Positions 26,601 to 35,774 are shown, counted from the first letter of the stretch. The stretch: 64,000 nucleotides of DNA from Methylomonas sp. (GCF_023228165.1 NZ_JALOBS010000002.1:186001-250000); one strand, 5' to 3'. Notes: generated from the letters alone by a model not told the origin. Program-made: numbers and translations.

Positions 26601-27133
26601 AGCAGCTTGCGGCGGAACAGCAGCAGTTTAGTCAGGCACAAGCCGAACTCAAGACGATCAATGACGACCCGGCCGGCTTCAGACACCAAATCCAACAATT
26701 GATGACGGATAAACTACTATCGCAAACCAACCAGATTCTGGAAAAGCTCAGCGGCCGTTATTATGTGCGCAGCGGCGCCAGCGAACATGGACTGGCACTG
26801 GAAATCGAAGACACCAAACAGAAAAATGCACATCGTTTGCCGCAAACCTTATCGGGTGGAGAAAGCTTTGTGGTAAGCCTGGCTTTGGCGCTGGCTCTGG
26901 CGGAAATCGCCAATAACGGCAAGGCGATCGATTCGCTATTTCTGGATGAAGGTTTTGGCAATCTGGATGCGGAATCGCTTTATTTAGCCATGAGTACGCT
27001 GGAAACGCTGAAAACGCACGGCAAAACCGTAGGCATTATCTCGCATGTGGAAGGGGTGAAAAAACGCATCAAAACTCAAATCGAGCTGGTGAAAAAACCC
27101 AACGGCCTCAGCGAACTTAAGATGGTGGCCTGA
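23684..27133 (+). CDS. sbcC: SbcC-type exonuclease/SMC-like ATPase
   Basis: A protein of about 1149 residues related to Rad50, the ATPase half of the SbcCD nuclease that cuts DNA hairpins and processes blocked ends. P-loop GPNGSGKSS near residue 37, long glutamine-rich coiled coils, zinc hook C575-Y-L-C578, ABC signature LSGGESFVVSLALALAL and Walker B LFLDEGFGNLD near the C-terminus. The start is set at ATG 23684 (MKILNIFFKNINSLEGE) because homologues begin there; the open frame extends 22 codons upstream. No sbcD is adjacent, although the two genes usually sit together. Confidence 0.93.
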   Translation: MKILNIFFKNINSLEGEGRIYFDQGPIADSGVFAITGPNGSGKSSILDVITLGLYGETFRFDKPAAHVMTKQTDECFAQVEFALGEDKYRSTWQAKRSDTTENAITLLPKMTLTRLNGQELLLAETPNQVRHRIAELTGMDFHKFSKSIVLPQGDFAAFLNALDSERMDILEKISGTNLYADYRQQTEARFNQAQTRLTQLQQDIGSLPLLSPEALEAAAHDLEDFKEQVAEFKQQQTQTRQQLAGLQNVAELEDKQQRLHGQQQGLLKKIQEYQLDLQRIADNQQVLQFRTEVALLDSKQALIEQNQATLDNYRNELSMLQNQLGTQASPQTLPVSEKSLSEQKQAVDALKLSLSELKLELPRQRDLARSIQQQLTDNQSSLAEIERWFQAHQADASLLDDFPDVVRLRKLRAERIELSGKQKSQAGWTKNITASLKKNKSALQSTQEDLTDLKAQIETDQQTLLDIAQNRSLEQLQELQQEQQARVIDLQELLSLAGVTAKLSDRGLLGWLGIKKRTDIAPNIDELQARLDELTQEMSREENIIKVLEQALRNEALIKKMTADRAKLVDGKPCYLCGSTTHPFVLKPPVFTDAKAALVDQRGKIQALKSAIDIAATKLKTAQKFDSQQSTKQQRLQQMHSQWTTLANRLNIMRDGMDIDNLALQKHLLAQDTEELNKVNNLVKQYAQLQRNIAKMTTEIASKQNTQERLTKMVHDLETEWANRPPEFDEIEQRYATCEAAEKALIEKLETQLRKLGEKLPGKGKENALFDRLNSRRQDYQVYLLRQEGLQKEISALNQQLQDCESKMAHYQAQISSNTTSLGQQEHLSLQIAIIEKQKLIVDQEQQLRISQIEYKTILQTLGDRMADTAFTTVDEIRDIMHLIARETDIRQQLDSDQSKLAELELQVQQLASTLDTERTTALAHKQTEPEIQQALKRITQQLDIAEQEVQALENKLAKQQQYREKHQTLHEQLAAEQQQFSQAQAELKTINDDPAGFRHQIQQLMTDKLLSQTNQILEKLSGRYYVRSGASEHGLALEIEDTKQKNAHRLPQTLSGGESFVVSLALALALAEIANNGKAIDSLFLDEGFGNLDAESLYLAMSTLETLKTHGKTVGIISHVEGVKKRIKTQIELVKKPNGLSELKMVA

Positions 27134-27184
27134 TCAATCAAAAGGCAACAGCCAAAAACCGCCGACTGCTGCCTAAAAACCGGC

Positions 27185-27574
27185 TTATCGGGTAGGCTCG
27201 CCCACCATGGCCGGCCCGTAAGTGGTTTCGGCATAAAAATCGTCCCACACGTAGTTTGGATAGACTATCGGATAAGTTGGAATAGGCGATGAAATCAGAT
27301 CGACAACCCCAACCCCCATGCGGCCGGCCATATTCAAGATGCCTTTGAAGCTTCCGCCGATCAGACCATAGGCAAAGTTGGACTGGTTGTTGACGATGAT
27401 GATGTTTTTAGGAATTTCCGCCACGCCGGTGGTAATGTTGGCCAAACCACTCAACACTTTGCGGCCAAATATTTCACCGTAGGATTCGTCGTCCGGTTCA
27501 GCCAGAGCCGGTGTTGCAGCAGTAAAAAAACCAATCAGCATGATGCATGCGAGGCCATGGGTTTTATATTTCAT
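27185..27574 (-). CDS. exosortase system-associated protein, TIGR04073 type
   Basis: A 129-aa exported protein. The start is ATG 27574 (MKYKTHGLACIMLIGFF), followed by a signal peptide cut near PALA. The mature core GRKVLSGLANITTGVAEIPK and GLIGGSFKGILNMAGRMGVG matches what I remember of the TIGR04073 family, often found in genomes with an exosortase/PEP-CTERM system. Function is unknown. It stands alone and is convergent with sbcC. Confidence 0.75.
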   Translation of the reverse strand: MKYKTHGLACIMLIGFFTAATPALAEPDDESYGEIFGRKVLSGLANITTGVAEIPKNIIIVNNQSNFAYGLIGGSFKGILNMAGRMGVGVVDLISSPIPTYPIVYPNYVWDDFYAETTYGPAMVGEPTR

Positions 27575-27747
27575 ATCTTTTCCTGTGAATGGTGTCAATC
27601 GCAGCAAGTCATGGTATATCACGTCCTCCCGTAAAACACCGCAAGTTGACGAACGGCATCCGGAGTAAACAAGTATTATTTAGTCACAAACACTCGCCGC
27701 CCAAGCCCACTGCATACGGGAAAAAAGTATAGCAGAGCATTTTTATT

Positions 27748-30024
27748 TTATTTTTTCAGCGCCTTGGCAAAAGCGTTACTCATGCTGTTTTGCAAAATGG
27801 GTTGCGGCTTGTGCTTGTGACTGATTTTTTGCGGTTTTTCGCTAGGCAAAATGTCGCTACTGTCGACATTTTTCTTCATACTCAAAGAAATCCGCCGCCG
27901 GGCCACATCCACTTCCAGTACCCGCACATTGACCATATCGCCGGCTTTCACCACGCTACGCGGGTCTTTCACAAAGTCGTCCGCCAGATGAGAAATATGC
28001 ACCAAACCGTCCTGATGCACGCCGATGTCCACGAAGGCGCCAAAGTTGGCCACATTGGTAACCACCCCGTCCAAACGCATGCCGGGTTGCAAATCGGTGA
28101 TTTTCTCCACCCCTTCTTTAAATTGTACGCTTTTGAACTCCGGCCGAGGGTCGCGGCCGGGTTTTTCCAATTCTTGTAAAATGTCGCCGACCGTCGGCAA
28201 ACCGAATTCGCTGCTGGTATAGTTAGCCTGATTCAGGCTGCGCAAGTATTGGCTTTGACCGATCAAATCCCGAATCGATTTGCCGGTATCGTCCAGAATC
28301 GCATTCACTACCGGATAGGCTTCCGGATGCACGGCGGACGCATCCAGCGGATTGTCGCCGTTCGTGACCCGTAAAAACCCTGCAGCCTGCTCAAATGCCT
28401 TGTCTCCCAAACGCGGCACTTTTTTCAATTGGCTGCGATTGGCAAACGGGCCGTTTTGATTGCGGAAGGCCACAATATTTTCACTGATACTGGCCGATAG
28501 CCCGGATACCTGCTTCAACAAAGCCGCCGAGGCGGTATTCACATCCACGCCCACCGCATTTACACAGTCTTCCACCACCGTATCCAGCATTCGGGCCAGT
28601 TGAACCTGATTCACATCGTGCTGATATTGGCCGACGCCGATGGATTTAGGATCTATTTTCACCAATTCCGCTAGCGGGTCCTGCAAGCGACGGGCGATGG
28701 AAACCGCGCCGCGTAAAGACACATCCAAATCCGGAAACTCCTTGGCTGCCAGTTCCGAAGCCGAATACACCGACGCACCCGCCTCGGACACCATGATTTT
28801 CTGAATCGGCAGATCTTTATGCTGCTTCATCAAGTCGGCCACCAAATGATCGGTCTCGCGCGACGCCGTGCCATTACCGATACTCACCAACGAGACTTGG
28901 TGCTGTTTTATCAGTCGCGCCAGCACGGAAATTGACTGGTCCCACTGGTTTTTCGGCGCATGCGGATAAATGGTATCGGTCGCCAAAACTTGGCCGGTGG
29001 CATCCACTACCGCGACTTTCACCCCTGTACGAATCCCAGGATCGAGGCCCATGGTGGCCTTTTGTCCCGCAGGCGCAGTCAACAGCAAATCGCGTAAATT
29101 GCTGGCAAACACCCGGATTGCTTCCAGTTCCGCCGCTTCGCGCAACCGAAGTTTTAAGTCCAGATCTATGCGGGTAAATACCTTGACTTTCCAGGCAAAC
29201 CGCGCGGTTTCCGCCAGCCAGGCATCGGCGGGCCGGCTGGTATCATTAACATTCAACCGCTGCGAAACGAATTGAGCGCACAGCTGGTGCTCTTCCTGAT
29301 CCAGTTCGGCCGGCTTCAAGGTCAGATTCAGCAAATCTTCATTTCTGCCACGGAATAATGCCAGCGCCCGATGAGAGGGAATTTTATTGATCGCTTCGCT
29401 GTAGTCGAAATAATCCGTGAATTTGGCCGCTTCCGCTTCCTTTCCGCCGACTACGCGGGAATGCAATATACCCTTGCGCCAGATCCGCTCGCGCAATTGC
29501 GCCAATAAATCGGCGTCTTCGGAAATCCGCTCCATGATGATTTGTCTGGCGCCATCAAGCGCCGCCGTGGCATCGGCCACACCCATCTCTGCATTGATAT
29601 ATCCGATAGCGGCTTGCTCGGGTATCAGGCCGCGATTCGCCAATATTGCCTCCGCCAAAGGCTCCAGCCCTGCTTCGCGGGCAATTTGCGCCTTGGTGCG
29701 GCGTTTGGGTTTATAGGGAAGATATAAATCTTCCAATAAGGTTTTGGTGTCGGCAGCCAGAATGGCATCCGCCAGTTCTGGGGTAAGCTTGCCCTGAGAA
29801 GCAATGCTATCGAGGATAGTTTTACGCCTGTCGTTGAGTTCGCGTAGGTAGATCAGACGCTCTTCCAACAACCGCAACTGAGTATCATCAAGTCCGCCCG
29901 TCGCCTCTTTCCGATAGCGGGAAATAAAAGGCACGGTAGCACCTTCATCCAGCAAGGCCACGGCCGCGGCTACTTGCTGGGATTTAACGGAGAGTTCTTC
30001 GGCAATACGCTGGATAACGTCCAT
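27748..30024 (-). CDS. tex: Tex-family S1 RNA-binding protein
   Basis: A 758-aa cytoplasmic nucleic-acid binding protein related to Spt6 and implicated in transcription accessory functions and stress tolerance. Order: Tex N-terminal helical domain (VPFISRYRKEATGGLDD), YqgF/RNase H-like domain (GLDPGIRTGVKVAVVD), helix-hairpin-helix (AVGVDVNTASAALLKQVSGL), and C-terminal S1 domain (MRLDGVVTNVANFGAFVDIG). Length and domain order are normal. It is a monocistronic gene on the minus strand. Confidence 0.96.
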   Translation of the reverse strand: MDVIQRIAEELSVKSQQVAAAVALLDEGATVPFISRYRKEATGGLDDTQLRLLEERLIYLRELNDRRKTILDSIASQGKLTPELADAILAADTKTLLEDLYLPYKPKRRTKAQIAREAGLEPLAEAILANRGLIPEQAAIGYINAEMGVADATAALDGARQIIMERISEDADLLAQLRERIWRKGILHSRVVGGKEAEAAKFTDYFDYSEAINKIPSHRALALFRGRNEDLLNLTLKPAELDQEEHQLCAQFVSQRLNVNDTSRPADAWLAETARFAWKVKVFTRIDLDLKLRLREAAELEAIRVFASNLRDLLLTAPAGQKATMGLDPGIRTGVKVAVVDATGQVLATDTIYPHAPKNQWDQSISVLARLIKQHQVSLVSIGNGTASRETDHLVADLMKQHKDLPIQKIMVSEAGASVYSASELAAKEFPDLDVSLRGAVSIARRLQDPLAELVKIDPKSIGVGQYQHDVNQVQLARMLDTVVEDCVNAVGVDVNTASAALLKQVSGLSASISENIVAFRNQNGPFANRSQLKKVPRLGDKAFEQAAGFLRVTNGDNPLDASAVHPEAYPVVNAILDDTGKSIRDLIGQSQYLRSLNQANYTSSEFGLPTVGDILQELEKPGRDPRPEFKSVQFKEGVEKITDLQPGMRLDGVVTNVANFGAFVDIGVHQDGLVHISHLADDFVKDPRSVVKAGDMVNVRVLEVDVARRRISLSMKKNVDSSDILPSEKPQKISHKHKPQPILQNSMSNAFAKALKK

Positions 30025-30146
30025 TTTGTTCAGTTAGGCTAGTTTTTGAAAGGCGTGCATTTTAACAGCACTAAGAATGTAGAGAGGAATAAGCAGATAT
30101 TGAAGGGCGAAGAATTAAAAAATTCATCCCCTCCAGACGTAAAAAA

Positions 30147-30174
30147 GCCACCTCTCGCCGCGGCAAGAGATGGC
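30147..30174 (-). terminator. rho-independent terminator of the small membrane protein gene
   Basis: On the minus strand GCCATCTCT and AGAGGTGGC form a 9-bp stem with one mismatch and a GC-rich loop, directly followed by six T (30146-30141). It lies 38 bases beyond the stop at 30212. Confidence 0.85.
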
Positions 30175-30211
30175 TAAACTGATAAGAATTTATTATTATT
30201 GTAACTTTTTC

Positions 30212-30409
30212 TTATTCTGCTTGTTTCAGTACGTCGTTGTTGAAGTCTTTGTGTTGTTTCAACACTTGAGCTTCAGCAGCAGCAGTAGTTTCGCTGCTCA
30301 TTTGTAAATGTTTGGTTTCGTCTTGTTTCAACAGGAAAACGCCGATGATTGCGATCACAGTTACTGCAATAACTACGGTCATGGTGTTATCTTTTTCTTG
30401 TTCAGCCAT
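30212..30409 (-). CDS. small single-span membrane protein, unknown
   Basis: A 65-aa protein, MAEQEKDNTMTVVIAVTVIA at the start, with one transmembrane helix (residues 9-26) and a hydrophilic helical tail ending HKDFNNDVLKQAE. ATG 30409 is chosen because a GAGGA ribosome site lies 8 bases upstream; the longer frame has none. It has its own terminator and a divergent promoter region shared with the polyphosphate kinase gene. I do not recognise a family. Confidence 0.65.
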   Translation of the reverse strand: MAEQEKDNTMTVVIAVTVIAIIGVFLLKQDETKHLQMSSETTAAAEAQVLKQHKDFNNDVLKQAE

Positions 30410-30520
30410 TTTTAAATCCTCATTTGATTGTTGTAATAATAAAAACCCTAAAAGGGAGCAACTCGAGTTGCATGTCGAAGTTAGTATTGTTTTTGGTCGA
30501 CGGGACATTTTTTACACGCA

Positions 30521-30545
30521 ATTTTGTTTTGTGTCAAAACAAAAT
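30521..30545. promoter_or_regulatory. perfect 10-bp inverted repeat, candidate operator
   Basis: ATTTTGTTTT and AAAACAAAAT flank 5 bases, in the 201-base gap between two divergently transcribed genes (the small membrane protein and PPK2). It may be a dimer-binding operator acting on both, or a hairpin. No T-run or GC core suggests a terminator. Confidence 0.45.
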
Positions 30546-30610
30546 TTCAAAACGTGTTTTAAATCCGATTGTCCGGTAAAGTGATAAGCAAAAAACAAGG
30601 AGTTTGCATT

Positions 30611-32107
30611 GTGTTTGAAGTCGCCGAATTAGGACACACCGTGGAAAAATCGGTGTACAAAGAAAAATCCGCGCAATTGCGTACAGAGCTGCTGACAATT
30701 CAACACCGCCTTAAAAGCTGCCCGTTTCCGGTTATCGTCATCATATCGGGTGTGGACGGCGGCGGCAAAGGCGAAGTGATCAATCGCCTCAATGAGTGGT
30801 TCGATCCGCATTACATGCGCACGATTGCGCTGAGCGAACCCACGGATGAAGAACGTGAGCGGCCGAAATTCTGGCGATACTGGCGTACGCTACCGGCCAA
30901 GGGCACGATTGGGGTGTATGTCGGTTCCTGGTACAGCGACCCCATCGCCCAGCGGGTTTACCAAAAAATCGACGATACCGTCTTGCAAGCCGAGTTAACC
31001 CAAATCAACCAGCTGGAAGAGCTGTTGGCGGACGACGACACGCTGATCATCAAGTGCTGGCTACATCTCAAAAAAGACATGCAAGTCAAACGCTTGAAAC
31101 AGCTAGCCAAAAATCCCGCCACCAACTGGCGGGTCACGGACAAGGACCGCCAGCACCTCGGACTATACGATGACTTTATCGGGGTGGCCGAAAAGGTTCT
31201 CAGCGAAACCAGCAAAGCTTATGCACCCTGGTTAATCGTGGAAGGTTCGGATAACCGTTACAGCAGCCTGACAGTAGGCCAGCATGTTCTGGAACGCATC
31301 CGACAGCATATCCTGCTACATGAAAACATCCTGACCGCATCGGCCCAACAGGAGGAACCGCCGAAAAGCCAAGTCGAACAGTATAATTTACTGGACGCCT
31401 TAGACTTGAGCCTGAAACTGGACAAATCCAGCTACAGAAAACAATTGGAAAAATACCAGGGTAAGCTCAACGAGCTCAGCCGGCACGCCTTGGCCGCCAA
31501 ACGATCCAGCATACTGGTGTTCGAAGGCTGGGACGCGGCAGGCAAGGGCGGCGCCATTCGTCGCCTGACCGAGTCCATGGACGCCCGGCACTACCAAGTC
31601 ATCCCCATAGCCGCCCCGACGGACGAAGAGCGCGCCCACCATTACCTCTGGCGTTTCTGGCGGCATATCCCGCGCGCCGGACAGGTGACCATTTACGACC
31701 GTAGCTGGTATGGCCGGGTTTTGGTCGAACGCGTCGAGGGCATGGCAAAAACCCGTCAGTGGCAGCGCGCCTATTCGGAAATCGTCAATTTTGAAGAGGC
31801 TATGTTGGCGCACGGCATTGTGATCATGAAATTCTGGCTGCATATCGACCATGATGAACAACTGGCCCGCTTTAAACGCCGCGAAGAAATCAGCTACAAA
31901 CAATTCAAGATTACCGAAGAAGACTACCGTAATCGCGAAAAATGGGACGATTACCAAAAAGCCGTCAATGAAATGATTGCCCGCACCAGTACCAGCAAAT
32001 CGTCCTGGTTGCTGGTAGAAGCCAACGACAAGTATTATGCCCGCATCAAGGTGATTAAAGCCTATTGCGAATGTCTGGAGAAAATGCTCGATGAGTCCAA
32101 TAAATAA
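30611..32107 (+). CDS. two-domain polyphosphate kinase 2 (polyphosphate:AMP phosphotransferase type)
   Basis: A 498-aa protein with two PPK2 domains, the layout of the class that phosphorylates AMP with polyphosphate. The second domain (residues about 255-490) has a proper Walker A EGWDAAGKGGAIRRL and the lid YDRSWYGRVLVERVEG. The first (residues about 15-240) has VDGGGKGEVINRL but a changed lid, GSWYSDPIAQRV, and is probably structural. I choose GTG 30611 with AAGGAG 8 bases upstream over a 14-codon longer frame. The stop overlaps the tatT frame by 17 bases. Confidence 0.88.
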   Translation: MFEVAELGHTVEKSVYKEKSAQLRTELLTIQHRLKSCPFPVIVIISGVDGGGKGEVINRLNEWFDPHYMRTIALSEPTDEERERPKFWRYWRTLPAKGTIGVYVGSWYSDPIAQRVYQKIDDTVLQAELTQINQLEELLADDDTLIIKCWLHLKKDMQVKRLKQLAKNPATNWRVTDKDRQHLGLYDDFIGVAEKVLSETSKAYAPWLIVEGSDNRYSSLTVGQHVLERIRQHILLHENILTASAQQEEPPKSQVEQYNLLDALDLSLKLDKSSYRKQLEKYQGKLNELSRHALAAKRSSILVFEGWDAAGKGGAIRRLTESMDARHYQVIPIAAPTDEERAHHYLWRFWRHIPRAGQVTIYDRSWYGRVLVERVEGMAKTRQWQRAYSEIVNFEEAMLAHGIVIMKFWLHIDHDEQLARFKRREEISYKQFKITEEDYRNREKWDDYQKAVNEMIARTSTSKSSWLLVEANDKYYARIKVIKAYCECLEKMLDESNK

Positions 32108-32975
32108 CGTAGCCTTCTTTATCCCCCGCGCGGTACGAACGCTGGCGATATTATGCAGTTTGACCGGCATCAACGGCTGCAGCTATTTCGTCAGCTCAGC
32201 GACCGGGGATTTTTCCGAACGTCTGAAACAAACCATTCTGGCCCAAAATGATCCGGAAACAGTTGCCGAAGCCTTGCCGGCCTATCTGTTGATGCTGGAA
32301 GCCTCGGCCGCCGGCAACCAGGACGACGAAAGCCTGATGTTCGCAAATGCCAACCTGTACACGGCTTACCTGGGACTGCTGTCCGACGACCCTATCCGTA
32401 AACCCCGACTCAGCCGTAAAGGCCTCGATTTTGCTCTTCGCGGCATTTGTTTGCATAAACAGGATTGGTGCGATCTGCAACAACAACCCGTCACCGCCAT
32501 GCCGGATTTGCTGGCGCTGGCGGAAAATGACGACATCGACAGTCTGTACAGCGTGGCTACCGCCTGGTCAACCTGGATCCAAGCCAACAAAAGCGACTGG
32601 AATGCCATAGCACAGCTGGCGCAAGTCAAACAAATCATGCAAAAAATTATTGAACTGGACGAAACCTACAAGGCAGGTAGCGCGCATGTTTATCTCGCCG
32701 TGATGGAGAGCCTGATACCTGAAACTTTGGGCGGCAAACCCGAGCTTGCCAAACAACATTTCCAACGCGCGCTTGCCTTGTCGCCCAATAATCTGATGAT
32801 CAACGTCCTATATGCCAAGCATTACGCGCGCATGATTTTCGATCGGCAGTTGCACGACGCGCTATTAAAAACTACCCTTACCGCCCAGGCGACCGCCCCA
32901 GGCCTGACGTTGATTAACACGTTGGCGCAACAACAAGCACAACAATTACTCGATAGTGCCAACGATTATTTTTAA
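32091..32975 (+). CDS. TatT, TRAP-associated tetratricopeptide lipoprotein
   Basis: A 294-aa periplasmic lipoprotein with an N-terminal hydrophobic segment and lipobox-like INGCSYF near residue 30, followed by helical repeats (AKQHFQRALALSPNNLMINVLYAKHY). TatT proteins partner the substrate-binding protein of a TRAP subfamily thought to take hydrophobic ligands. The next three genes are dctP, dctQ and dctM, and its stop overlaps the dctP start (TAATGA). Confidence 0.85.
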   Translation: MSPINNVAFFIPRAVRTLAILCSLTGINGCSYFVSSATGDFSERLKQTILAQNDPETVAEALPAYLLMLEASAAGNQDDESLMFANANLYTAYLGLLSDDPIRKPRLSRKGLDFALRGICLHKQDWCDLQQQPVTAMPDLLALAENDDIDSLYSVATAWSTWIQANKSDWNAIAQLAQVKQIMQKIIELDETYKAGSAHVYLAVMESLIPETLGGKPELAKQHFQRALALSPNNLMINVLYAKHYARMIFDRQLHDALLKTTLTAQATAPGLTLINTLAQQQAQQLLDSANDYF

Positions 32976-34000
32976 TGAAACGCTACCTACCCATGAAACC
33001 GAACTTATTCAAATTCCTGGCCTTTGGCCTACTGCTTTTTAGCGGACAAACCGCCTCCGCGCTGACCCTTAAAATTGCCACCTTATCGCCGGACGGCTCA
33101 TACTGGATGCAAAAAATGCGAGCCGGCGGCGAAGAAATCGAAAAACAAACCGGCGGCCGGGTTAGCCTGAAATTTTATCCCGGCGGGGTGATGGGCGACG
33201 ACGCCACTGTACTGCGTAAAATGCGCTTGCATCAATTACAAGGCGCGGCGGTTACCAGTGGGGTATTGAACGGTGTTTACCCGGATATACAACTTTACAA
33301 TCTGGTGCTGTTATTCCGCAACGCGCAGGAAGTCGAATATGTCCGGCAAAAAATGGATGCCGAACTGATGCAGGGTATGGAGCAGCAAGGCATGGTTGCG
33401 TTGGGATTCGCCGATGTGGGCTTTGCCTATATGATGTCCACTGTACCGATTCGGACCCTGGCCGATATGCGCAGCCAGAAAGCCTGGGCTCCGGATGACA
33501 ACAAAATCGCCGTCAGCGCCCTGCAGGCTTTTGATATTTCCCCGATTCCGCTACCGCTGCGGGATGTATTGATGGGGCTGCAAACCGGCATGATCAATGT
33601 CGTGGCCGGCTCCCCAGTCGGTGCGCTGGCTTTGCAATGGCACAGTAAAATCAAATATGTCACCGACCTGCCCATGCTGTATCTTTTTGGGGTACTGGCT
33701 ATCGATAAACCGGCCTTTGACCAAATCGCCCCCGCAGACCAACAAATCGTCCGCGAAATTATGGCAAGGGTAATTAAGGAAATCGACCTGCACAGCCGTG
33801 AAGATAATGAGCAAGCCATCGCCGCCCTGAAAAATCAGGGTATTCAATTCGTCAAACCCAGCCCGGAAGCAGCGGAAGAACTCAGACAAAAAATCGCCGC
33901 CACCAACAGCGAGTTTGAGAAAACGGCCGATTTCAGTCCTGAAAAAACAGCGGAACTGCATCGTTATTTGGAAGAATTCAGAAGCCGGGCCCAGCCCTGA
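32975..34000 (+). CDS. TRAP transporter substrate-binding protein (DctP type)
   Basis: A 341-aa periplasmic binding protein. The signal peptide is best read from the second methionine (MKPNLFKFLAFGLLLFSG, ending TASA). LKIATLSPDGSYW and FYPGGVMGDDATVLRKMRL are typical TRAP SBP segments. The ligand is unknown. The neighbouring TatT suggests a hydrophobic or lipid-like one rather than a C4-dicarboxylate; that is inference from the subfamily. Confidence 0.9.
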   Translation: MKRYLPMKPNLFKFLAFGLLLFSGQTASALTLKIATLSPDGSYWMQKMRAGGEEIEKQTGGRVSLKFYPGGVMGDDATVLRKMRLHQLQGAAVTSGVLNGVYPDIQLYNLVLLFRNAQEVEYVRQKMDAELMQGMEQQGMVALGFADVGFAYMMSTVPIRTLADMRSQKAWAPDDNKIAVSALQAFDISPIPLPLRDVLMGLQTGMINVVAGSPVGALALQWHSKIKYVTDLPMLYLFGVLAIDKPAFDQIAPADQQIVREIMARVIKEIDLHSREDNEQAIAALKNQGIQFVKPSPEAAEELRQKIAATNSEFEKTADFSPEKTAELHRYLEEFRSRAQP

Positions 34001-34005
34001 TCGTC

Positions 34006-34494
34006 ATGGCCCTACTGAGCAAATCGTACCGCTTTCTTTTAAAAGCGGAAACCCTGCTGCTGGTTACCCTGCTGCTGTCGCTGATACTGATCGCGGTTAC
34101 CCAAGTGGTGATGCGCAATGTCGTTGGCGGCGGCTTGCTGTGGGCTGATGCCTACACGCGGATTAGCGTCCTCTGGCTGGCCATGCTGGGGGCGATGATA
34201 GGCAGCCGTCGGCAAAGTCATCTGGCCATCGATGCCTTCGTGCGTTTTCTACCCGCCCGCTGGAAAAACCTCATGGCCCGACTGAGCAACGGCATGACGG
34301 GTTCGATCTGTTTTGCCGCGACCTGGTTCAGTAGCGATTTTTTAGTGCAGGAGTATCGCTATGCCGATCTGGCCTTCGCCAACGTTCCCAACTGGTGGTG
34401 CGAAGCCATCATCCCGCTGGCTTTTTTCGTCATCGCTTTGCGTTACAGCGTTGCGGCATTCTTGCCTGAAACTCAAACAAGTTTAGACCCATGA
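34006..34494 (+). CDS. TRAP transporter small permease (DctQ type)
   Basis: A 162-aa inner-membrane protein with four hydrophobic helices (LLLVTLLLSLILIAV; ISVLWLAMLGAMIGS; GSICFAATWFSS; IIPLAFFVIALRY). SRRQSHLAIDAF is the usual DctQ loop. It lies between dctP (5-base gap) and dctM (4-base overlap). Confidence 0.9.
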   Translation: MALLSKSYRFLLKAETLLLVTLLLSLILIAVTQVVMRNVVGGGLLWADAYTRISVLWLAMLGAMIGSRRQSHLAIDAFVRFLPARWKNLMARLSNGMTGSICFAATWFSSDFLVQEYRYADLAFANVPNWWCEAIIPLAFFVIALRYSVAAFLPETQTSLDP

Positions 34495-35774
34495 CGTTTG
34501 CACTCGCCCTACTGCTAGTGGTGATGCTGTTACTGGGCGCGCCGCTATTCGCAGTCATACTCGCAGCGACCATGCTGGGTTTTTACAGCGCTGGGATAGA
34601 CTTTACCGTCATTGCCGCTGAATTGTATCGTATCGCCAACACCCCGCTGCTGGTGGCCTTGCCGCTGTTCACCCTGGCCGGTTACGTGTTATCGGAATGC
34701 AACACATCGGAACGCCTACTGCGTCTGACCAGAGCCTGGTTCGGCTGGATGCCGTTTGGGCTGGCGATTATTTCTTTGTTGACCTGCGCAGCCTTCACCG
34801 CCTTTACCGGGGCTTCCGGCGTCACCATTATCGCCTTGGGCGCCCTGCTTTTGCCGGTCCTGGTCAAGGAAGGTTATCAATCCAAGTTCAGCCTGGGACT
34901 GGTTACCACGTCCGGCAGTTTGGGGCTGTTATTGCCGCCCTCGGTACCGCTGATTTTGTACGGCATTATCGTGCAACAGCTGGATATCGGCGAAAAATTC
35001 ACGCTGCCGCAGCTGTTCTTGGCGGGTTTTCTGCCGTGCTTGCTGATGATTGCGTTGTTAATAGCCTGGGCGATATGGGCTAACCGAGGCGTTAAACTGG
35101 ATCAAACGCCATTCACTTGGCCCGAGGCGATTGCTTCAATTAAAGCTATCGCCTGGGAACTGCCTTTACCGCTGTTCATCATGGTCGGGATTTTCGGCGG
35201 TTATCTGGCCATTTCCGAAGTAGCCGCGGCAACCGCTTTATATGTACTGGTGATCGAGGGTTTTATTTACAAGGAAATTCAACTCGCCAACCTGACGAAA
35301 ATCATCAGCGATGCCATGCAGATGCTGGGCGGCATTTTGCTGATTCTCGGAGTATCGATGGCCTTTACCAATTACTTGATCGACGCCGAAGTACCCATGC
35401 ATCTGTTCGGATGGGTTAAGGAACATGTCAACGACAAACTCAGTTTTTTACTGTTGTTGAACCTGTTTTTACTGGTATTGGGCGCTATTTTGGACATTTT
35501 TTCGGCCCTGGTAATAGTGGTGCCGCTGATCGTACCGATTGCGGTCAGCTACGGCATACATCCCATACATCTTGGCATCATTTTTCTGGCCAACATGCAG
35601 ATCGGCTATTTGACTCCGCCAGTAGGCATGAACCTGTTCATTGCCAGCTACCGTTTCAACAAGTCCATCACTGAACTTTACCAGGCCACCTTGCCCTTCA
35701 TGCTGATTTTGCTCGTCGCAGTGTTTATCATCACTTATATTCCGTGGCTTAGCTTATGGTTTCTAGCCCCCTGA
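34491..35774 (+). CDS. TRAP transporter large permease (DctM type)
   Basis: A 427-aa inner-membrane protein with about 12 helices, the main sodium-coupled transport subunit. FTGASGVTIIALGALLLPVL, GSLGLLLPPSVPLILYG and QIGYLTPPVGMNLF are family hallmarks. Its ATG overlaps the dctQ stop (ATGA). It completes tatT-dctP-dctQ-dctM. Confidence 0.94.
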   Translation: MTFALALLLVVMLLLGAPLFAVILAATMLGFYSAGIDFTVIAAELYRIANTPLLVALPLFTLAGYVLSECNTSERLLRLTRAWFGWMPFGLAIISLLTCAAFTAFTGASGVTIIALGALLLPVLVKEGYQSKFSLGLVTTSGSLGLLLPPSVPLILYGIIVQQLDIGEKFTLPQLFLAGFLPCLLMIALLIAWAIWANRGVKLDQTPFTWPEAIASIKAIAWELPLPLFIMVGIFGGYLAISEVAAATALYVLVIEGFIYKEIQLANLTKIISDAMQMLGGILLILGVSMAFTNYLIDAEVPMHLFGWVKEHVNDKLSFLLLLNLFLLVLGAILDIFSALVIVVPLIVPIAVSYGIHPIHLGIIFLANMQIGYLTPPVGMNLFIASYRFNKSITELYQATLPFMLILLVAVFIITYIPWLSLWFLAP

